NCBI RefSeq assembly: GCF_048771995.1
Contig: NC_133064.1
Coordinates: 23,167,001-23,231,000 of the forward strand
Length of the DNA: 64,000 nt
Source: Taeniopygia guttata
Taxonomy: Eukaryota; Chordata; Aves; Passeriformes; Estrildidae
Direction: 5' to 3'
How positions within the stretch are numbered: position 1 is the first letter of the stretch; every line of letters starts with the position of its first letter. The position numbers were made by a program, and so were the translations under genes. The notes beneath the pieces were generated by a model that did not search any database, was not told where the DNA came from, and saw nothing but the letters and a program-made list of their open reading frames with translations. Below are positions 21,961 through 32,148 of this stretch, in pieces.

Positions 21961-22761
21961 CTTAGAAATTGAGATTTGAGGGAGTCTTGAGGAACAGTGT
22001 GAACCCGGAGACACAGGATATGATGAGACACCATCCCCCCCGATCCTCTTCGGGAGGCAATCTTGCTTCCCCTGGTGAGGAAAATTGCCCCAAGCTGCTG
22101 GCTGGGCCATCTTCCTCCTTGTGCTCCCATAGGAGCCTTAGCTGTTTAGTTTTAAATGCCGCGTTATGAAAGTCTCTTATTGTCCTTGCTGAAGGCAAAG
22201 ATTTTGCGGCAGTCTTATCTTTTTTTTTTCTCTTTTTTTTCCTGTGGCTCGGTAATACAGTTGCTTATTGATCCCTTGCCAAAAATTTAACTCAAACAAA
22301 AGATGTGCATCTGTGTGCGGGTGATTATACTGCACCCACAATAACAAAGCTTTCATCTCATTTGAGGCTATCTCTACCAGATGGGTAAAAGTCTTGCCCT
22401 GTAGGGCTGAAAAAAAAATTTTGTCTGTCCTTGGGAGCATCCCTTCCCCATGTACTTAATTTCAACCATTCTCACCAAAAGCTGAGTCAGCACGAGGTCA
22501 GTCCGGAGATGGCACTGTTCATCGTCCAGCAGGTCACAGGCGAGAAATCCCAGGCGCGCTTCTGGTTTTCCTCCTCCTGGCTGTCCTCCAGACGAGCTGC
22601 CTTGGTGAAGGTCAGGTTCTTATCTTGAGCTTTCCGCTCCCTCTCTTCTTGGAATTTGCCGAGAGCATTTGTGCTCTGTTCCTCTTCCTTTATTTTTTTG
22701 TTTTTCTCTGCTGATGAAGGTTGGAGGTTGTTTGGTATTTCTTCTTGTTCTTCTTGCTGAA
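21961..22761 (-). other. Leader / start of gag of ERV 'a'
   Basis: Lies between primer site and the GC-rich region. Short minus-strand frames include 22780-22487 (Glu/Gln-rich) and 22437-22177 (LLLWVQYNHPH). Matrix identity cannot be shown. Confidence 0.35.
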
Positions 22762-22779
22762 GCCCGCGCAGGGACGCCA
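22762..22779 (-). promoter_or_regulatory. Primer binding site of ERV 'a', tRNA-Asn-like
   Basis: The minus strand reads TGGCGTCCCTGCGCGGGC, 2 bp inside the 5' LTR. It matches the 3' end of tRNA-Asn except for about three bases in the middle. Confidence 0.7.
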
Positions 22780-22781
22780 TT

Positions 22782-23441
22782 TGTCGGAATCTGTGGGTAT
22801 TGGTGATTCCGAGATTGTAGAAAGTCTCTGTCTTTCTGCCCCGTTGCCAAAGAAGAAGCCATAGTTCGTCTGTGCTGTTTTCAAGGTTGTTTATTTTTGC
22901 TTATCTATAACAAGTTCTGCTGCCCTGCCGCAGGTCTGTCCTGCAGGGCAGCGTGTGGGGCTCTGCCCCTCAGTGGGATGGTACAAACATTATATACCAG
23001 AAATTACGTGTACTATATTTACAATAATGTGTCAATATCTATTATCTACGTTGAACAGTGTGTCCCCAGCATAAACCAATAGAAAAATGCCAACATCACC
23101 AAGAACATGGAGGTAAGGAAGAAGAAGGAGGAAGAACAGGATCAGGCCCACTTTCCTCCATCTTAGAACTTCTGACCCCCCTGTACAAAGTAAACCCCCC
23201 CTGTACAGGTGTTAAAACCCCCCTCTACAATACTAAAAAATTTTACCCTCTAATTTGTGACTACTTTTACTATACCATCTAACCTTCTGTGATTGCTTGT
23301 TCCACCTTCAAAGTTGGTAATTCATTCCATGGTTCAAACTCAAAATCACAGCTGTTTTCTGCTGCTTGCCAGGGTCTAAAATGCTTCTGACCAAGGCCTG
23401 GAACCTCTAAAAATGTCTGAGGGACATTTTGAGTTCCGACA
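22782..23441 (-). mobile_element. 5' LTR of ERV 'a'
   Basis: A 660-bp LTR nearly identical to 14542-15202 (about ten differences by eye, one a 1-bp indel). The TG...CA ends are intact and the right end abuts the duplication CTCTCC. Confidence 0.92.
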
Positions 23442-23447
23442 CTCTCC

Positions 23448-23890
23448 CTATCCTCCTCTTCCACCATCACCTGACCCCTCTTCCCCTGGAGATGATCTAA
23501 ATTTAACTGTGATACATAGAAGGGGGGAGGATGAAAGTGAAGGAGATAGCGATAGTGGAGATGAAAGCGAATCTGCAACACCGGTATCTCATAGGACTCG
23601 GATTCGGTCAAAGCCTGCCCCGGTCTTGGCCAGAAAATATCTGGGTAGACAGAAGTGGACTGTGATTGACCCCTTACGACAGAAAATCGGAGCAGAGGGG
23701 CAGGCGTTTGTAAAAGTACCTTTTTCCCCTGTGGATTTAGTAATTTAGAAACAATCGGCTGTAACGTATAGAGAAAACCCTGATAAAGTGGCAAGAGTGG
23801 TAAAAATGATCATGAAAACTCAGAATCCAGATTGGGATGATATACAAGTAATATTAGACACCCTAATGGATTCTACAGAGAAAAAGATCG
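23448..23890 (+). pseudogene. gag: gag p12-like segment and start of capsid
   Basis: Continues the gamma-like gag after ERV 'a'. An acidic/Ser-rich stretch (DESEGDSDSGDESES) and a basic RTRIRSKP run are followed by capsid start (about 23655 on) with a DPLRQKIG segment and YRENPDKVARVVKMIM. One in-frame TAG interrupts it at about 23746-23748. It is cut at 23891 by ERV 'b', and capsid resumes at 42160. The acidic run may contain late-domain-like elements, but no clear PPxY is seen. Confidence 0.8.
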
Positions 23891-24711
23891 TGCCGGGGTG
23901 CTCTCTCTTCCCCCCTTTCCCAGCTAGCTCTGTGGGAGGAGGGGAGCGCGGGCAGTTTCTGTCTTTCCCGGCGAGCCCTCGTGGGCGTCGGCCAGAGCTA
24001 TAGGGGTCTGAGAGCAAGCGGCGAGTCCCACGGCGAATAAAAGGAGAGAGACTTTTCTCCCGCAGGCAGAATTCCGGTTTATTGCAGCTTGGCTGGGAAA
24101 GCAAAAACCGAAATGGCTGCGGCTTGCCGTGCCGGAGTTTGTTTGTGCCGCTCTGCCGATCGGGGGCGGGGCAGCACGCTCCAGAGCTGGCTAAGAGCCA
24201 GGAGAGGTGGCGCGCGGGGCTGCGGCGCAGTGGCAGACTCACGCGGGTGCCGCGGCGGCAGCGGCAGCGGTGGCAGAGCGGAACAGCCGGGAGGGGGTCG
24301 CCCAGAGCGGCGGCGGCGGGGCGGCAGCAGCGCGCAGGGGCCAGCCGAGAGAAAAGCCCGGGGCGTCTCCCGCCTGCTGGTTAAGTACAGAACAGGGGAA
24401 ACCCGGGTCAGCCAATGGCGTAACGCCACAGGGGGTCTGAGGGCAGTGGGGTGCAGGGGTACACCCAATGGGGAGCGGCCAGGTGGAGGGTCCCAGGTCG
24501 TCTGCCGACCCCGCAGCATCCCGGGGCGGGATGCCGAGTGACTGACAGGCGGTCTGAGATGTAAACATAGTGACTTTGCACTTTCTCAGGAAAGCAAACT
24601 GCAGGGAGAGATGGGAAAACCCGGGGGGTCGTTACAGAGCGCGGGGGGGTACATGGAACGAACTTATACATAATACAAATGTGGTAAAACATATAATAAC
24701 ACAATTCCACA
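23891..24711 (-). mobile_element. 3' LTR of ERV 'b'
   Basis: 821 bp. On the minus strand it starts TGTGGAATTGTG and ends CACCCCGGCA. A polyadenylation signal (AATAAACCGG on the minus strand, about 24072-24084) and a GGC/CAG-rich U3 are visible. Same family as 48565-49454. Confidence 0.9.
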
Positions 24712-24724
24712 TCCCCCCCTTTCT
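24712..24724 (-). promoter_or_regulatory. Polypurine tract of ERV 'b'
   Basis: The minus strand reads AGAAAGGGGGGGA immediately before the LTR start. Confidence 0.8.
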
Positions 24725-25213
24725 GTTTTTCAAAAAAACAGAACGGAAAATAACTTAGATGGGAGATTTTACAGTCCTGTTCCCCATCGTTGAACCCGAT
24801 GTCCTCTGGGTGTTCTGCTTGGTTCTTTTCTGGCTGTTTGCGTCGAGCGGTGTCAGCTCTGATGGGGCGGTGAAGACTGCGCGGTCAATGTGCACGGTGG
24901 AATTGATGACCTTTAAACCTTTTAACATTACTAAAACTTATAATAAGAACAATGAGTGTTAACAGTAACATAAGTCCCGTTTCTGAAATGGATTGGATTC
25001 AACCTGTGAGACTTCATCCTTCAAAGCGACCTCAGCCAGTCACTTGCGAGAGGGATGAAGCTTACATCTGAAAAACAACTGGAACATTAATTAGCATTCT
25101 AGGGAGGGGAGGTCTAAATCAAAAGGGAAGAGTGAGTCTAGGGAACTGGATGGTGAAAGGGAAGACTCTGAAAGAGAAGGTGTTGAATCAAAAAGGAAGG
25201 GAGGAGACTTTCT
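24725..25213 (-). other. 3' non-coding tail of ERV 'b' (no env)
   Basis: About 490 bp between the end of pol and the polypurine tract. No SU or TM motif is visible on either strand, so env is either absent from this lineage or deleted. Confidence 0.55.
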
Positions 25214-26302
25214 CTATCTGCGGAGGGCTGCATGTCTCACCTGAGGATCTTTTTTCTTATCAGTCTGGTGCTTGGGGACATATGGCCGGACAAATTTGGA
25301 CGGGACCCATCTCAGGCCTGAGGGCGTGGACACGCAGGCGTATCCCCGTCCCCAAGTGACTAACTCGTGGGGCCCTTCCAGCTGCCAAGTCTCCGGATTA
25401 TTGATGAGCACTGGTGGTTTTTCCTTGACCTTGCTCTGCTCGTGGTTGCCAAAATGCCTAGTGATTGGTGGGTTGAGGTTTTTAAAAGAACAGTTTAAGA
25501 AATTCAGTGTGAAGAGGGCACGCGCGAGTCGAACTTGGGGGGACTCCACCTTCATAGTTGGTGTTTGTTGTTTCAGCACACGTTTGAGACTCTGATGAGT
25601 CCGCTCCACTACGGCTTGACATGTCGGGGAATATGCGATGCCAGTTTTGTGCTCTATTCCCCATTGCTGCAGGAAGCTGGCAAATCCCATGGATGTGTAC
25701 CCGGGGGCATTATCTGTTTTTATTAATTTTGGGATGCCCAGCATAGCGAAGGCCTGTATCAAATGCTTTTCAATGTCTTTGGCTTTCTCCCCTGCATGGG
25801 CAGAAGCAAAGACTGCCCCAGAGAAAGTGTCTACAGAGACATGGACGTCCTTCATCCTCCCAAAAGAATGGATGTGAGTAACATCCATCTGCCATACCTG
25901 GCAGGACTTCAGACCCCTAGGGTTAGCCCCTGAGCTCACCGATGGTAGGGGGAGCAACTTACAGGACGGGCAGGTGGCCACACTGGCTCTGGCCTGGTCA
26001 CGGGTGAGGTGAAATTGCCGGACCAGCCCAGGCGCATTCTGGTGGTAAAACTGGTGGCTGATCTTAGCTTGCTGGAACTTGTCTGGGAGCGGTGCTACTT
26101 GAGCCGGGGCGGCAGCGAGAGTCGGCACGCCAATTGCCCTCTGCCAAAAACCCTGGCAAGTTGGTATGTGACCTGATATGCATCACGTAAAAGGGTTGCT
26201 CTCGGTGGGAGACTAGCTTAATCAGTTTCGAGAGCAACTTGTGCAGGGCTTCGTTGGACACACCCTGCAGGGCAGCATACTGCGCTCTAGACACTACACC
26301 AG
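25214..26302 (-). pseudogene. pol: Integrase and RNase H end of ERV 'b'
   Basis: Minus strand. 26300-26064 reads the end of RNase H and the start of integrase (HIRSHTNLPGFLAEGN, zinc-binding histidines). 26128-25214 then reads the rest in another frame: FYHQNA, CPSCK zinc cysteines, the catalytic triad in WQMDVTH, TDNAPGYTS and CQAVVERTHQS, and a C-terminal domain with WGRGYACVS and LRWVPSKFVRPYV. All three catalytic acidic residues are present. The frameshift near 26100 and the ERV 'f' insertion at 26303 break the gene. The sequence groups with alpha/betaretrovirus integrases. Confidence 0.88.
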
Positions 26303-26649
26303 TGTTGCCTTTATGAAAGACAACGGCGACTTGGTTACAAGAAGGCAGCACGGCAGCCCGGCCTCGCCCGGGCCACTCGGGCTAACGACAAACACGCTGA
26401 CACCAATGTGGTGGACGGTCGAAAGCCTTTATTATCTTATCTCATGGGTTTAAATAGTCTTGGGGGTCTTTGCTACGTCAGAGGGGGGTTGGTGGGGTCT
26501 CTAGGGTTAGTTGGGAGTGGAAAACTACTGGGTTAGGTGTGGTTACATGCTCTGGGGTTAATAGATAACGTGAAGCAGGGAGAAGGGGGAAGGGTCTCTC
26601 TTTCCGTCACATCCCGAGATCTTCCATTCGCCTGTCCCTATCTACCACA
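26303..26649 (-). mobile_element. 3' LTR of ERV 'f'
   Basis: 347 bp. On the minus strand it starts TGTGGTAGATAGGG and ends GGCAACA, with TATTTAA and AATAAT/AATAAA-like signals in the usual places. The polypurine tract lies at 26650-26663 (minus strand, purine-only). Confidence 0.92.
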
Positions 26650-26817
26650 TCTCCCCTCCCCTTATCATATATAAAATGAGGTAGTCGTAGATATAGGCAC
26701 TGGAGTGAGGTACAAACTTGTAACTTGTTGAGGAAAGGGTGGTTTGGTAAATCTGAGTAATTTTCGCAAGGTGAGTCTCGAAGGCTTTTGCGACTGACTG
26801 TGTTTGCAGTTTTTGGT

Positions 26818-27348
26818 TTACAGCATTTGTTGGTGGCCTATGAACAAAATGTTCACCCTTTCTAGACGGGCCTTAACAAACGAGACTAGTTTGTTCAGCA
26901 GGCATGGTCCTATGGTAACAGCTAAAAGCAGTATTGCCAGTGGACCTACCAGGGCGGAAATTAGAGTGGTGAGCCAAGGTGATCGATTGAACCAGGATTT
27001 AAACCAGATCTTTTGGGTTTCCCTGTCTCTCTTTCTCTGAGCCAGTCTGTCTCGGAGTTCTGCCATGGAGTCTTTAACAACTCCCGTATGATCTGCATAA
27101 AAGCAGCACTCCTCTTTCAAGGCTGCACACAGTCCTCCTTGTTGCATGAACAAGAGGTCCAGTCCTCGCCTATTTTGTAAAACTACTTCTGAAAGCAAAG
27201 AGACTGATTTCTCCAGATAGGAGATGGATTTCTTGATCCTCTGCAGGTCTTCGTCGATGGTCATTTGCAGCTGAGAGAGTCCGTGCTGTTGGGTCGTGAT
27301 GGCTGAGACACCCGTGGCTGTGCCAGCTGCTCCCAGGCCAAGCAGCAT
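26818..27348 (-). pseudogene. env: Env TM subunit of ERV 'f'
   Basis: Open for 176 residues on the minus strand. In order it shows an N-terminal fusion peptide rich in Gly/Ala ([14 protein letters not shown]), a heptad helix, [16 protein letters not shown], the C-x6-CC motif CAALKEECC, a second helix, and a membrane anchor of about 25 residues ([19 protein letters not shown]). This is the gammaretrovirus-type TM. It would be linked to SU through the CWLC motif in SU. The SU frame ends at 27421 and TM lies in another frame, so a frameshift or small deletion near 27350-27420 splits env. Confidence 0.88.
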
Positions 27349-27420
27349 TGCGATGGTTATACCTGTGATAATTTCTCTTTTGTGGAGTCTGTCAGGTTCC
27401 TTGAGAAGGTGGTATATCTC

Positions 27421-28707
27421 TTAGTCTGAGTGGTACAGGACCCTAGGAACAATCAGAACTTGGACACAGAAGTCGGTAGAGTCATTAAATTTGGCAAGGA
27501 ACACACAAGGACTCACTCCAGATCTCTGGCAAACCCACATCCCAGATGCGGATGGGACCACCCACTTATTGGTTTTTCTGTTGGGCTTGACAACTTTAGT
27601 GCAGAAGTTGCCTTTCTGCTTTGCTAAAGTTGCATTTCCAATACATCTGCCTTGTCCTGTGATTTGACTCAGGGTGATTCCTCTGCGGGGAGTGTCCCAT
27701 CTGCACTGGTGGAGGGCACTGGCTGTGGAGTAACTGAAGGGGGTGTCTAAAGCAATGCCTTCGTAGAAAGGGGGTTTAACATCATAGCAAAGCCAACAGG
27801 AGTTAGTCAGGTTCGGTTTGGTTTCGTTTAGGGTTAGAAAGGTAGCTTCTAGCATACGAAAGATCGGGTTTGGGTCTGACTCAGCCGTGCGGCCTATCTG
27901 GAGGGTATCTGCAAGGCCGGTCGGGGTCTCAGTGACTTTTGGGGGCAAGGTTTTGGGGTGGGTTGTGTTTTTCCCTCTCAGCACGTTCTTGATAACTTTG
28001 TTGGGTCCTACTGGTCGAGGTGCTGGTGGCTGGAGCCTGATAATTCGCACATTCACCCACCTCCTCGGTCCTCTGAGGACCACTGTCCACGTTCTACCCG
28101 TGGCCCAGCTAGGGTGATCTGGCTGTAGGATGGTCATGTTATAACTAACGCATCCCCGTAATCTAGGCTGTGCATTGTGGTCTCCGCAGCCAAAGGGTGC
28201 CCAGGTGAACTGTAAGAATTTGTCGGGCTCCTGCGGTTGCCACCCGTCTCCCCATGGTCTGGCATCTGTAACAATGGTTTCGCAGCCCCAATATCCGCAG
28301 TGTCCCCACCCCGGGTAGTCGCAGTACCTTTTCCCTGGGTTGGACGCTGGGCACCAGTAGGATATGTACATGAGTATGATGTGTGGGTTTGTGGGCCGTA
28401 GTTCTGGTTGTCCTGGAAACAGGTCGGCTATGTGGAACACGAAGGATGGGGTGTTCGCTATGGTGACCTCTTTGAACACCTTGTCACTTGAAAGATGTTG
28501 CATGACCCACCTAAATGGCTGGTGAGGGTAGTGGCCTGGGTCGGCTTGTCCCCCGGCCACAAGCCCTAACAGCAAAATCGCACAGAGACACTGTGCATGT
28601 CTGGGTCTCACCAATGTGGGATTCTCAGGTTTTGTCTGGCGGTTTGGTGGTCTGTCATCTCCCTCTGGAGCAGGGGTGTATGCATCACGGGGACGATCCA
28701 TGAGCAT
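27421..28707 (-). pseudogene. env: Env SU subunit of ERV 'f'
   Basis: A minus-strand ATG at 28707 opens 428 residues. A leader with a hydrophobic run (CLCAILLLGLVAGG, about residues 40-53) is followed by SU with paired cysteines, several N-x-S/T sites in the second half, a proline-rich hinge region and the CWLC motif (about residue 325) that in gammaretroviral envelopes forms and isomerises the disulfide to TM. SU is complete in frame, but the SU-TM junction is shifted, so full Env cannot be made. The start follows a splice acceptor-like TTTACAG/GAC at about 28711, as expected for a spliced env mRNA. Identity as gamma-type Env is firm. Confidence 0.88.
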
Positions 28708-28809
28708 GTCCTGTAAACAAAACTCACAGCTTTTCCATTAGTTTTATTCTGAAGGTCAGTTTCATTGGCAGCAGTGGGTGTGTGGCAGTGGCCCTTTCCT
28801 CCCGCAGCT

Positions 28810-30754
28810 TCAACAGGATCCCCGCAGGCGTGTTTGGGGTGGAGGCGCCGCGGCGGGCTGCCGTGCTGGCTGGGGGCAGCTCACCACGATGTGACCTGCC
28901 TCACCACACTTGAAGCACGCCATGGCACTGATCAGGGTGTGGACAGCTGCCTGAATGGGCGTCAGGTGCTCTTCCCTTACTACATGTCTGATCATGTCAG
29001 CCAGGCTGGCTCCGGCTGGCAGGGAACGGAAGATATCCTTGGTGACAGAGTTGCACTGCTGGCGCAGGCAGTCAGCTACCACAGGGCTCTTTGCCTCTGC
29101 TGGCAGGGTAGAGGAGTCTATCGCTGCCTGCAGGCGATCCACGAACTGCGTGAAGCTTTCGCTTTCTGCCTGCCTCACGGTGGACCATGGCGCCGGCTTA
29201 GCCACGACTCGAGAGGCTGCGTGAATAGCCTCCCTGGCAGCCCGAGTGGTCGCCCTGACCTCCTCATCTGCATCTGCGTGGCTTGTTGCTGCGGCGTGAT
29301 CATATCATCGTGCTTTCCTATCAGTCTGGATAAGCTCGATCTGTGCAGTTGCTGCCTCGCACCAGATGCTTGGGCTAATAGCTTCCTACAATTATCCTCC
29401 CATTCCTGTCTGAACACAATCATTCCCGCACCATCAAGTATCATGCGACCTATTCGCTCAATATCAAAGGGAAGCAGGTCGTCATTACTAAAAAGACCAT
29501 CTATTAAAGTGGAGACTATGGCCGAATTGATTCCTTTTTCTGCAATGGCTTTGACAATTGACTGTACATCTTTTGGGTTTACTGGGATATATACCCTTTG
29601 TTGGTTCCCCTCCGGGCCGGTGAGCCTCACCGGGAAGGCTTGTATGGCAGCCGCTGGGAACCATTCAGCACAGGCTATTTTTATTTCTCCCCAGTCGGTA
29701 AACTGGGCTGGTTCGTATTGTAGTTGTTTTTCGGTGTGGCTTAGAGCTTTACTCGGTTTTGTCTTAAATCGCGTTGGCTTTGTTTCCTCCGTCTCAGAGT
29801 TCCAGCCGGCTCCCGTCAGCTCTTCCGAGCCGGCGGAGCTGCTGCCGGGCTCCGAGTCGGAAGTTGAATGCCGGCGCACTTCCGGGGCTCGGTGCCCTTT
29901 TGTCTGGCTCTGAGCTCGCTCCTCCCCGCGGGGGTGGCGCCGCTCCCGCCCCCCGGATTGCCCTGCCTCCTGCAGGGGGAGGTCTCTCCCTTACATGGTG
30001 GCTGTGTCAGGCACGGCTGCCAATTGGCTCTGTGCTCTCTGCCGCTCTCCTCCTCTTTCTCCCGCGCACGCGCGTCCCTGAAATCGCGCGCTTCCCGGCT
30101 TTTCGCGCCAAGACCACCCGCGCCCCGCCCCTCTCCTTGGCGGCCAGCGCCATTTTCAAAGGGCTGAGGTGGCAGCGTGGTTAGCATCTCCACCAGAGCC
30201 GCGGTTTCTGCGCCTCTGGCTTCCCCCGCCAGCTCCTGCCAGAGGCATTCTGCGGGCTGCTGCACCTCCGGCTACGGGTCGCGGACCGGCGGCGGCGGGA
30301 CGGACGGGAAAGCCGCGGTTTTTCGGAGGGCTTCCGCGGCAGGAACTGGCCTCTGGCCCGGGGAGGGGAGTGACGCGCCGGGCCCCCCCGGGTCTCCACT
30401 CCCGGGCGGATCGTCCTCAGGGACGGTCTGCGCTCCCGCTCCCACCCTGAGCCCGGGTCTAACTAATAAACACGCAAGCGCCGCGCTCCACGTCTCTTGC
30501 TCTTCTATTGCTCTGCGCGCAGCTTTCTCTACTTTGCCCCACACCTTAAGGCTTTTGCCACTGCCTGAGAATTTTGTGTCCTCGGCCAGCGTGGCTGTGC
30601 ATTTTTCCCATATTCCCGGATGTATAACATCCACTGGGCGTTCGGTCGCCCCAAGCTCAAGCAGCCTTGCTATGGCAAGATAAAAGTCTTTGAACTTACA
30701 CTCGATACCCCACTGCTTATAAATCACACTTACGACCCTGGTGATGCTGTCCAT
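28810..30754 (-). pseudogene. gag: gag of ERV 'f' (matrix to first zinc knuckle)
   Basis: The minus-strand start at 30754 (MDSITRVV) aligns with the MGSVAWFV start of ERV 'e'; the myristoylation glycine codon is changed to Asp here. Matrix runs to about 30400. A Pro/Gly/Arg-rich middle (30265-29816) is followed by capsid (29879-29175) with FPVRLTGPEG and IPVNPKDVQ segments, a homology-region-like stretch near 29180-29110 and one complete zinc knuckle CFKCGEAGHIVVSC (about 28920). Frames change several times. The reading then runs into sequence just upstream of the env leader, with nucleocapsid end, protease and pol missing. Confidence 0.85.
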
Positions 30755-30860
30755 GACACTCGCGGGTCCTGGGACGTCTCCCTGCGCCAAGATACGGTCT
30801 GACCGCTCCGGCCGCTGCTCCTGTCCAGGCGAATCCCGCTACCCGAGCGAATTTTTCTTC

Positions 30861-30878
30861 TCCCGGGTTTTGGCACCA
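30861..30878 (-). promoter_or_regulatory. Primer binding site of ERV 'f', tRNA-Phe type
   Basis: The minus strand reads TGGTGCCAAAACCCGGGA, 4 bp inside the 5' LTR. It differs at one base from the site in ERV 'e'. Confidence 0.85.
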
Positions 30879-30882
30879 GATT

Positions 30883-31227
30883 TGTTGCCTTTATGAAAGA
30901 CAACGGCGACCTAGTTACAAGAAGGCAGCACGGCAGCCCGGCCTCTCCCGGGCCACTCGGGCTAACGACAAACACGCTGACACCAATGTGGTGGACGGTC
31001 GAAAGCATTTATTATCTTATCTCATGGGTTTAAATAGTCTTGGAGGTCTTTGCTACGTCAGGGGGGGTTGGTGGGGTCTCTAGGGTTAGTTGGGAGTGGA
31101 AAACTACTGGGTTAGGTGTGGTTACATGCTCTGGGGTTAATAGATAACGTGAAGCAGGGAGAAGGGGGAAGGGTCTCTCTTTCCGTCACATCCCAAGATC
31201 TTCCGTTCGCCTGTCCTATCTACCACA
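30883..31227 (-). mobile_element. 5' LTR of ERV 'f'
   Basis: 345 bp, nearly identical to 26303-26649, with intact TG...CA ends and the target duplication directly outside. Confidence 0.92.
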
Positions 31228-31233
31228 CGCCAG

Positions 31234-32143
31234 ATACATACGCCGAATCGGTTACCAAATTAAAAGGTATAGAGAATCGCTCAAAGGCTCTAACAACAGC
31301 AGCCAACTCAGCTATTTGAGGGGAACCTTCCACCTCCACAACATCTGCCTCCCACTGCTGCGTCTGGGGGTCTTTCCAAGTTATCACAGACTTGTGAGAA
31401 CTCCTGGACGCATCTGTAAAAACTGTTAAAGCTTTGAGTGGCTTTTCGCTCTGAATTTGTTTGATTCGAAAATTTTGTGAGCTGTTCTCAAAACTGAAAT
31501 TTTGCCTGTGTAGCTCTCTAGAGAGAACTGAAGGGATTCATTTTCCTGTAACAGGTGTTCTAGCATGGCCTTGGTGAATTGGCCTGATTCCAATTTGATG
31601 GGAATGTGAATGCATTCAAAGTCACCTCCAGCTAACTCTCGGATCCGCGCTCTTGCTTTGCGGATCAGTTCCGCTACTAACTCCTGTGGCCTTGTCATTC
31701 TCTTGGACCGATGGTGACTTAGGAAGACCCATTCTATGATGGAGAGTGGGTCCCTTCGGTCTTGGCCCTTGCCCTTCTTTAGGGTGTCTGTCCATTGAAA
31801 TATCACACCATGGAGGTGTGGCAGCCTGCCCAATATGATGAATTTAAAAGGCAGGTCCGGATTGTACCGGTGGGCCTGTCTGGCAGACATTGTCTCCTGG
31901 ACCCTAATCAAAGCTGCCTGGGCCTCTGGGGTGAGCTCCCTGGGAGAACTCGGCTCCTCCCCCCCTTTCAATAAATCGAAAAGAGGGGCTAGGTCTCTTT
32001 TTGTAATGCCGAACCATGGCCTCACCCAGTTCAAAGAACCGCACAGCTGCTGGACATCTGCTAGGGTCCGAATTTTATTTTTGATAGCCAATTTTTGCGG
32101 GGTGATAGTCCGCTTGTTAATTTCCAAACCCAGGTACTTCCAG
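31234..32143 (-). pseudogene. pol: RT thumb/connection and RNase H start of ERV 'b'
   Basis: Minus strand. 32127-31426 is open for 233 residues covering the RT thumb and connection (LCGSLNWVRPWFGI, LAPLFDLLKGG, LTPEAQAAL), which fits alpha/betaretrovirus RT. RNase H follows toward 31234 in another frame, with TVFTDASRSS holding the first catalytic aspartate and a Glu-Ile-Ala-Glu-Leu segment. It is split from the palm by the solo LTR at 32149 and from the integrase side by ERV 'f'. Confidence 0.82.
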
Positions 32144-32148
32144 GGTGG

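Larger units (their letters stand above)
14542..23441 (-). mobile_element. ERV 'a', alpha/beta-like ERV with young LTRs and a decayed interior
   Basis: An 8.9-kb element bracketed by a perfect 6-bp duplication CTCTCC (14536-14541, 23442-23447) in the gag of the plus-strand ERV. Minus-strand order is 5' LTR (22782-23441), tRNA-Asn-like primer site, GC-rich gag-like region, AT-rich region, RNase H/integrase, SU, TM in two copies, polypurine tract, 3' LTR (14542-15202). The LTRs differ at only about ten positions in 660 by eye, while the interior is broken throughout. The integrase C-terminus resembles that of ERV 'b', and TM has the internal fusion peptide and C-x6-CC of alpharetrovirus-type envelopes. 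Confidence 0.9.
26303..31227 (-). mobile_element. ERV 'f': pol-less ERV with class II-type gag and gamma-type env
   Basis: A 4.9-kb element with 345-347-bp LTRs, bracketed by CACCAG (26297-26302) and CGCCAG (31228-31233), inserted in the RNase H of ERV 'b'. Minus-strand order is LTR, tRNA-Phe-type primer site, gag to the first zinc knuckle, direct junction to the env leader, SU, TM, polypurine tract, LTR. No protease or pol. The LTRs differ at about seven bases and two 1-bp indels. Same family as ERV 'e'. Confidence 0.93.

Noticed and set aside
28765..29913. Plus-strand frame of 382 codons
   Set aside because: Antisense shadow of the gag of ERV 'f', which has capsid and zinc-knuckle motifs on the minus strand.
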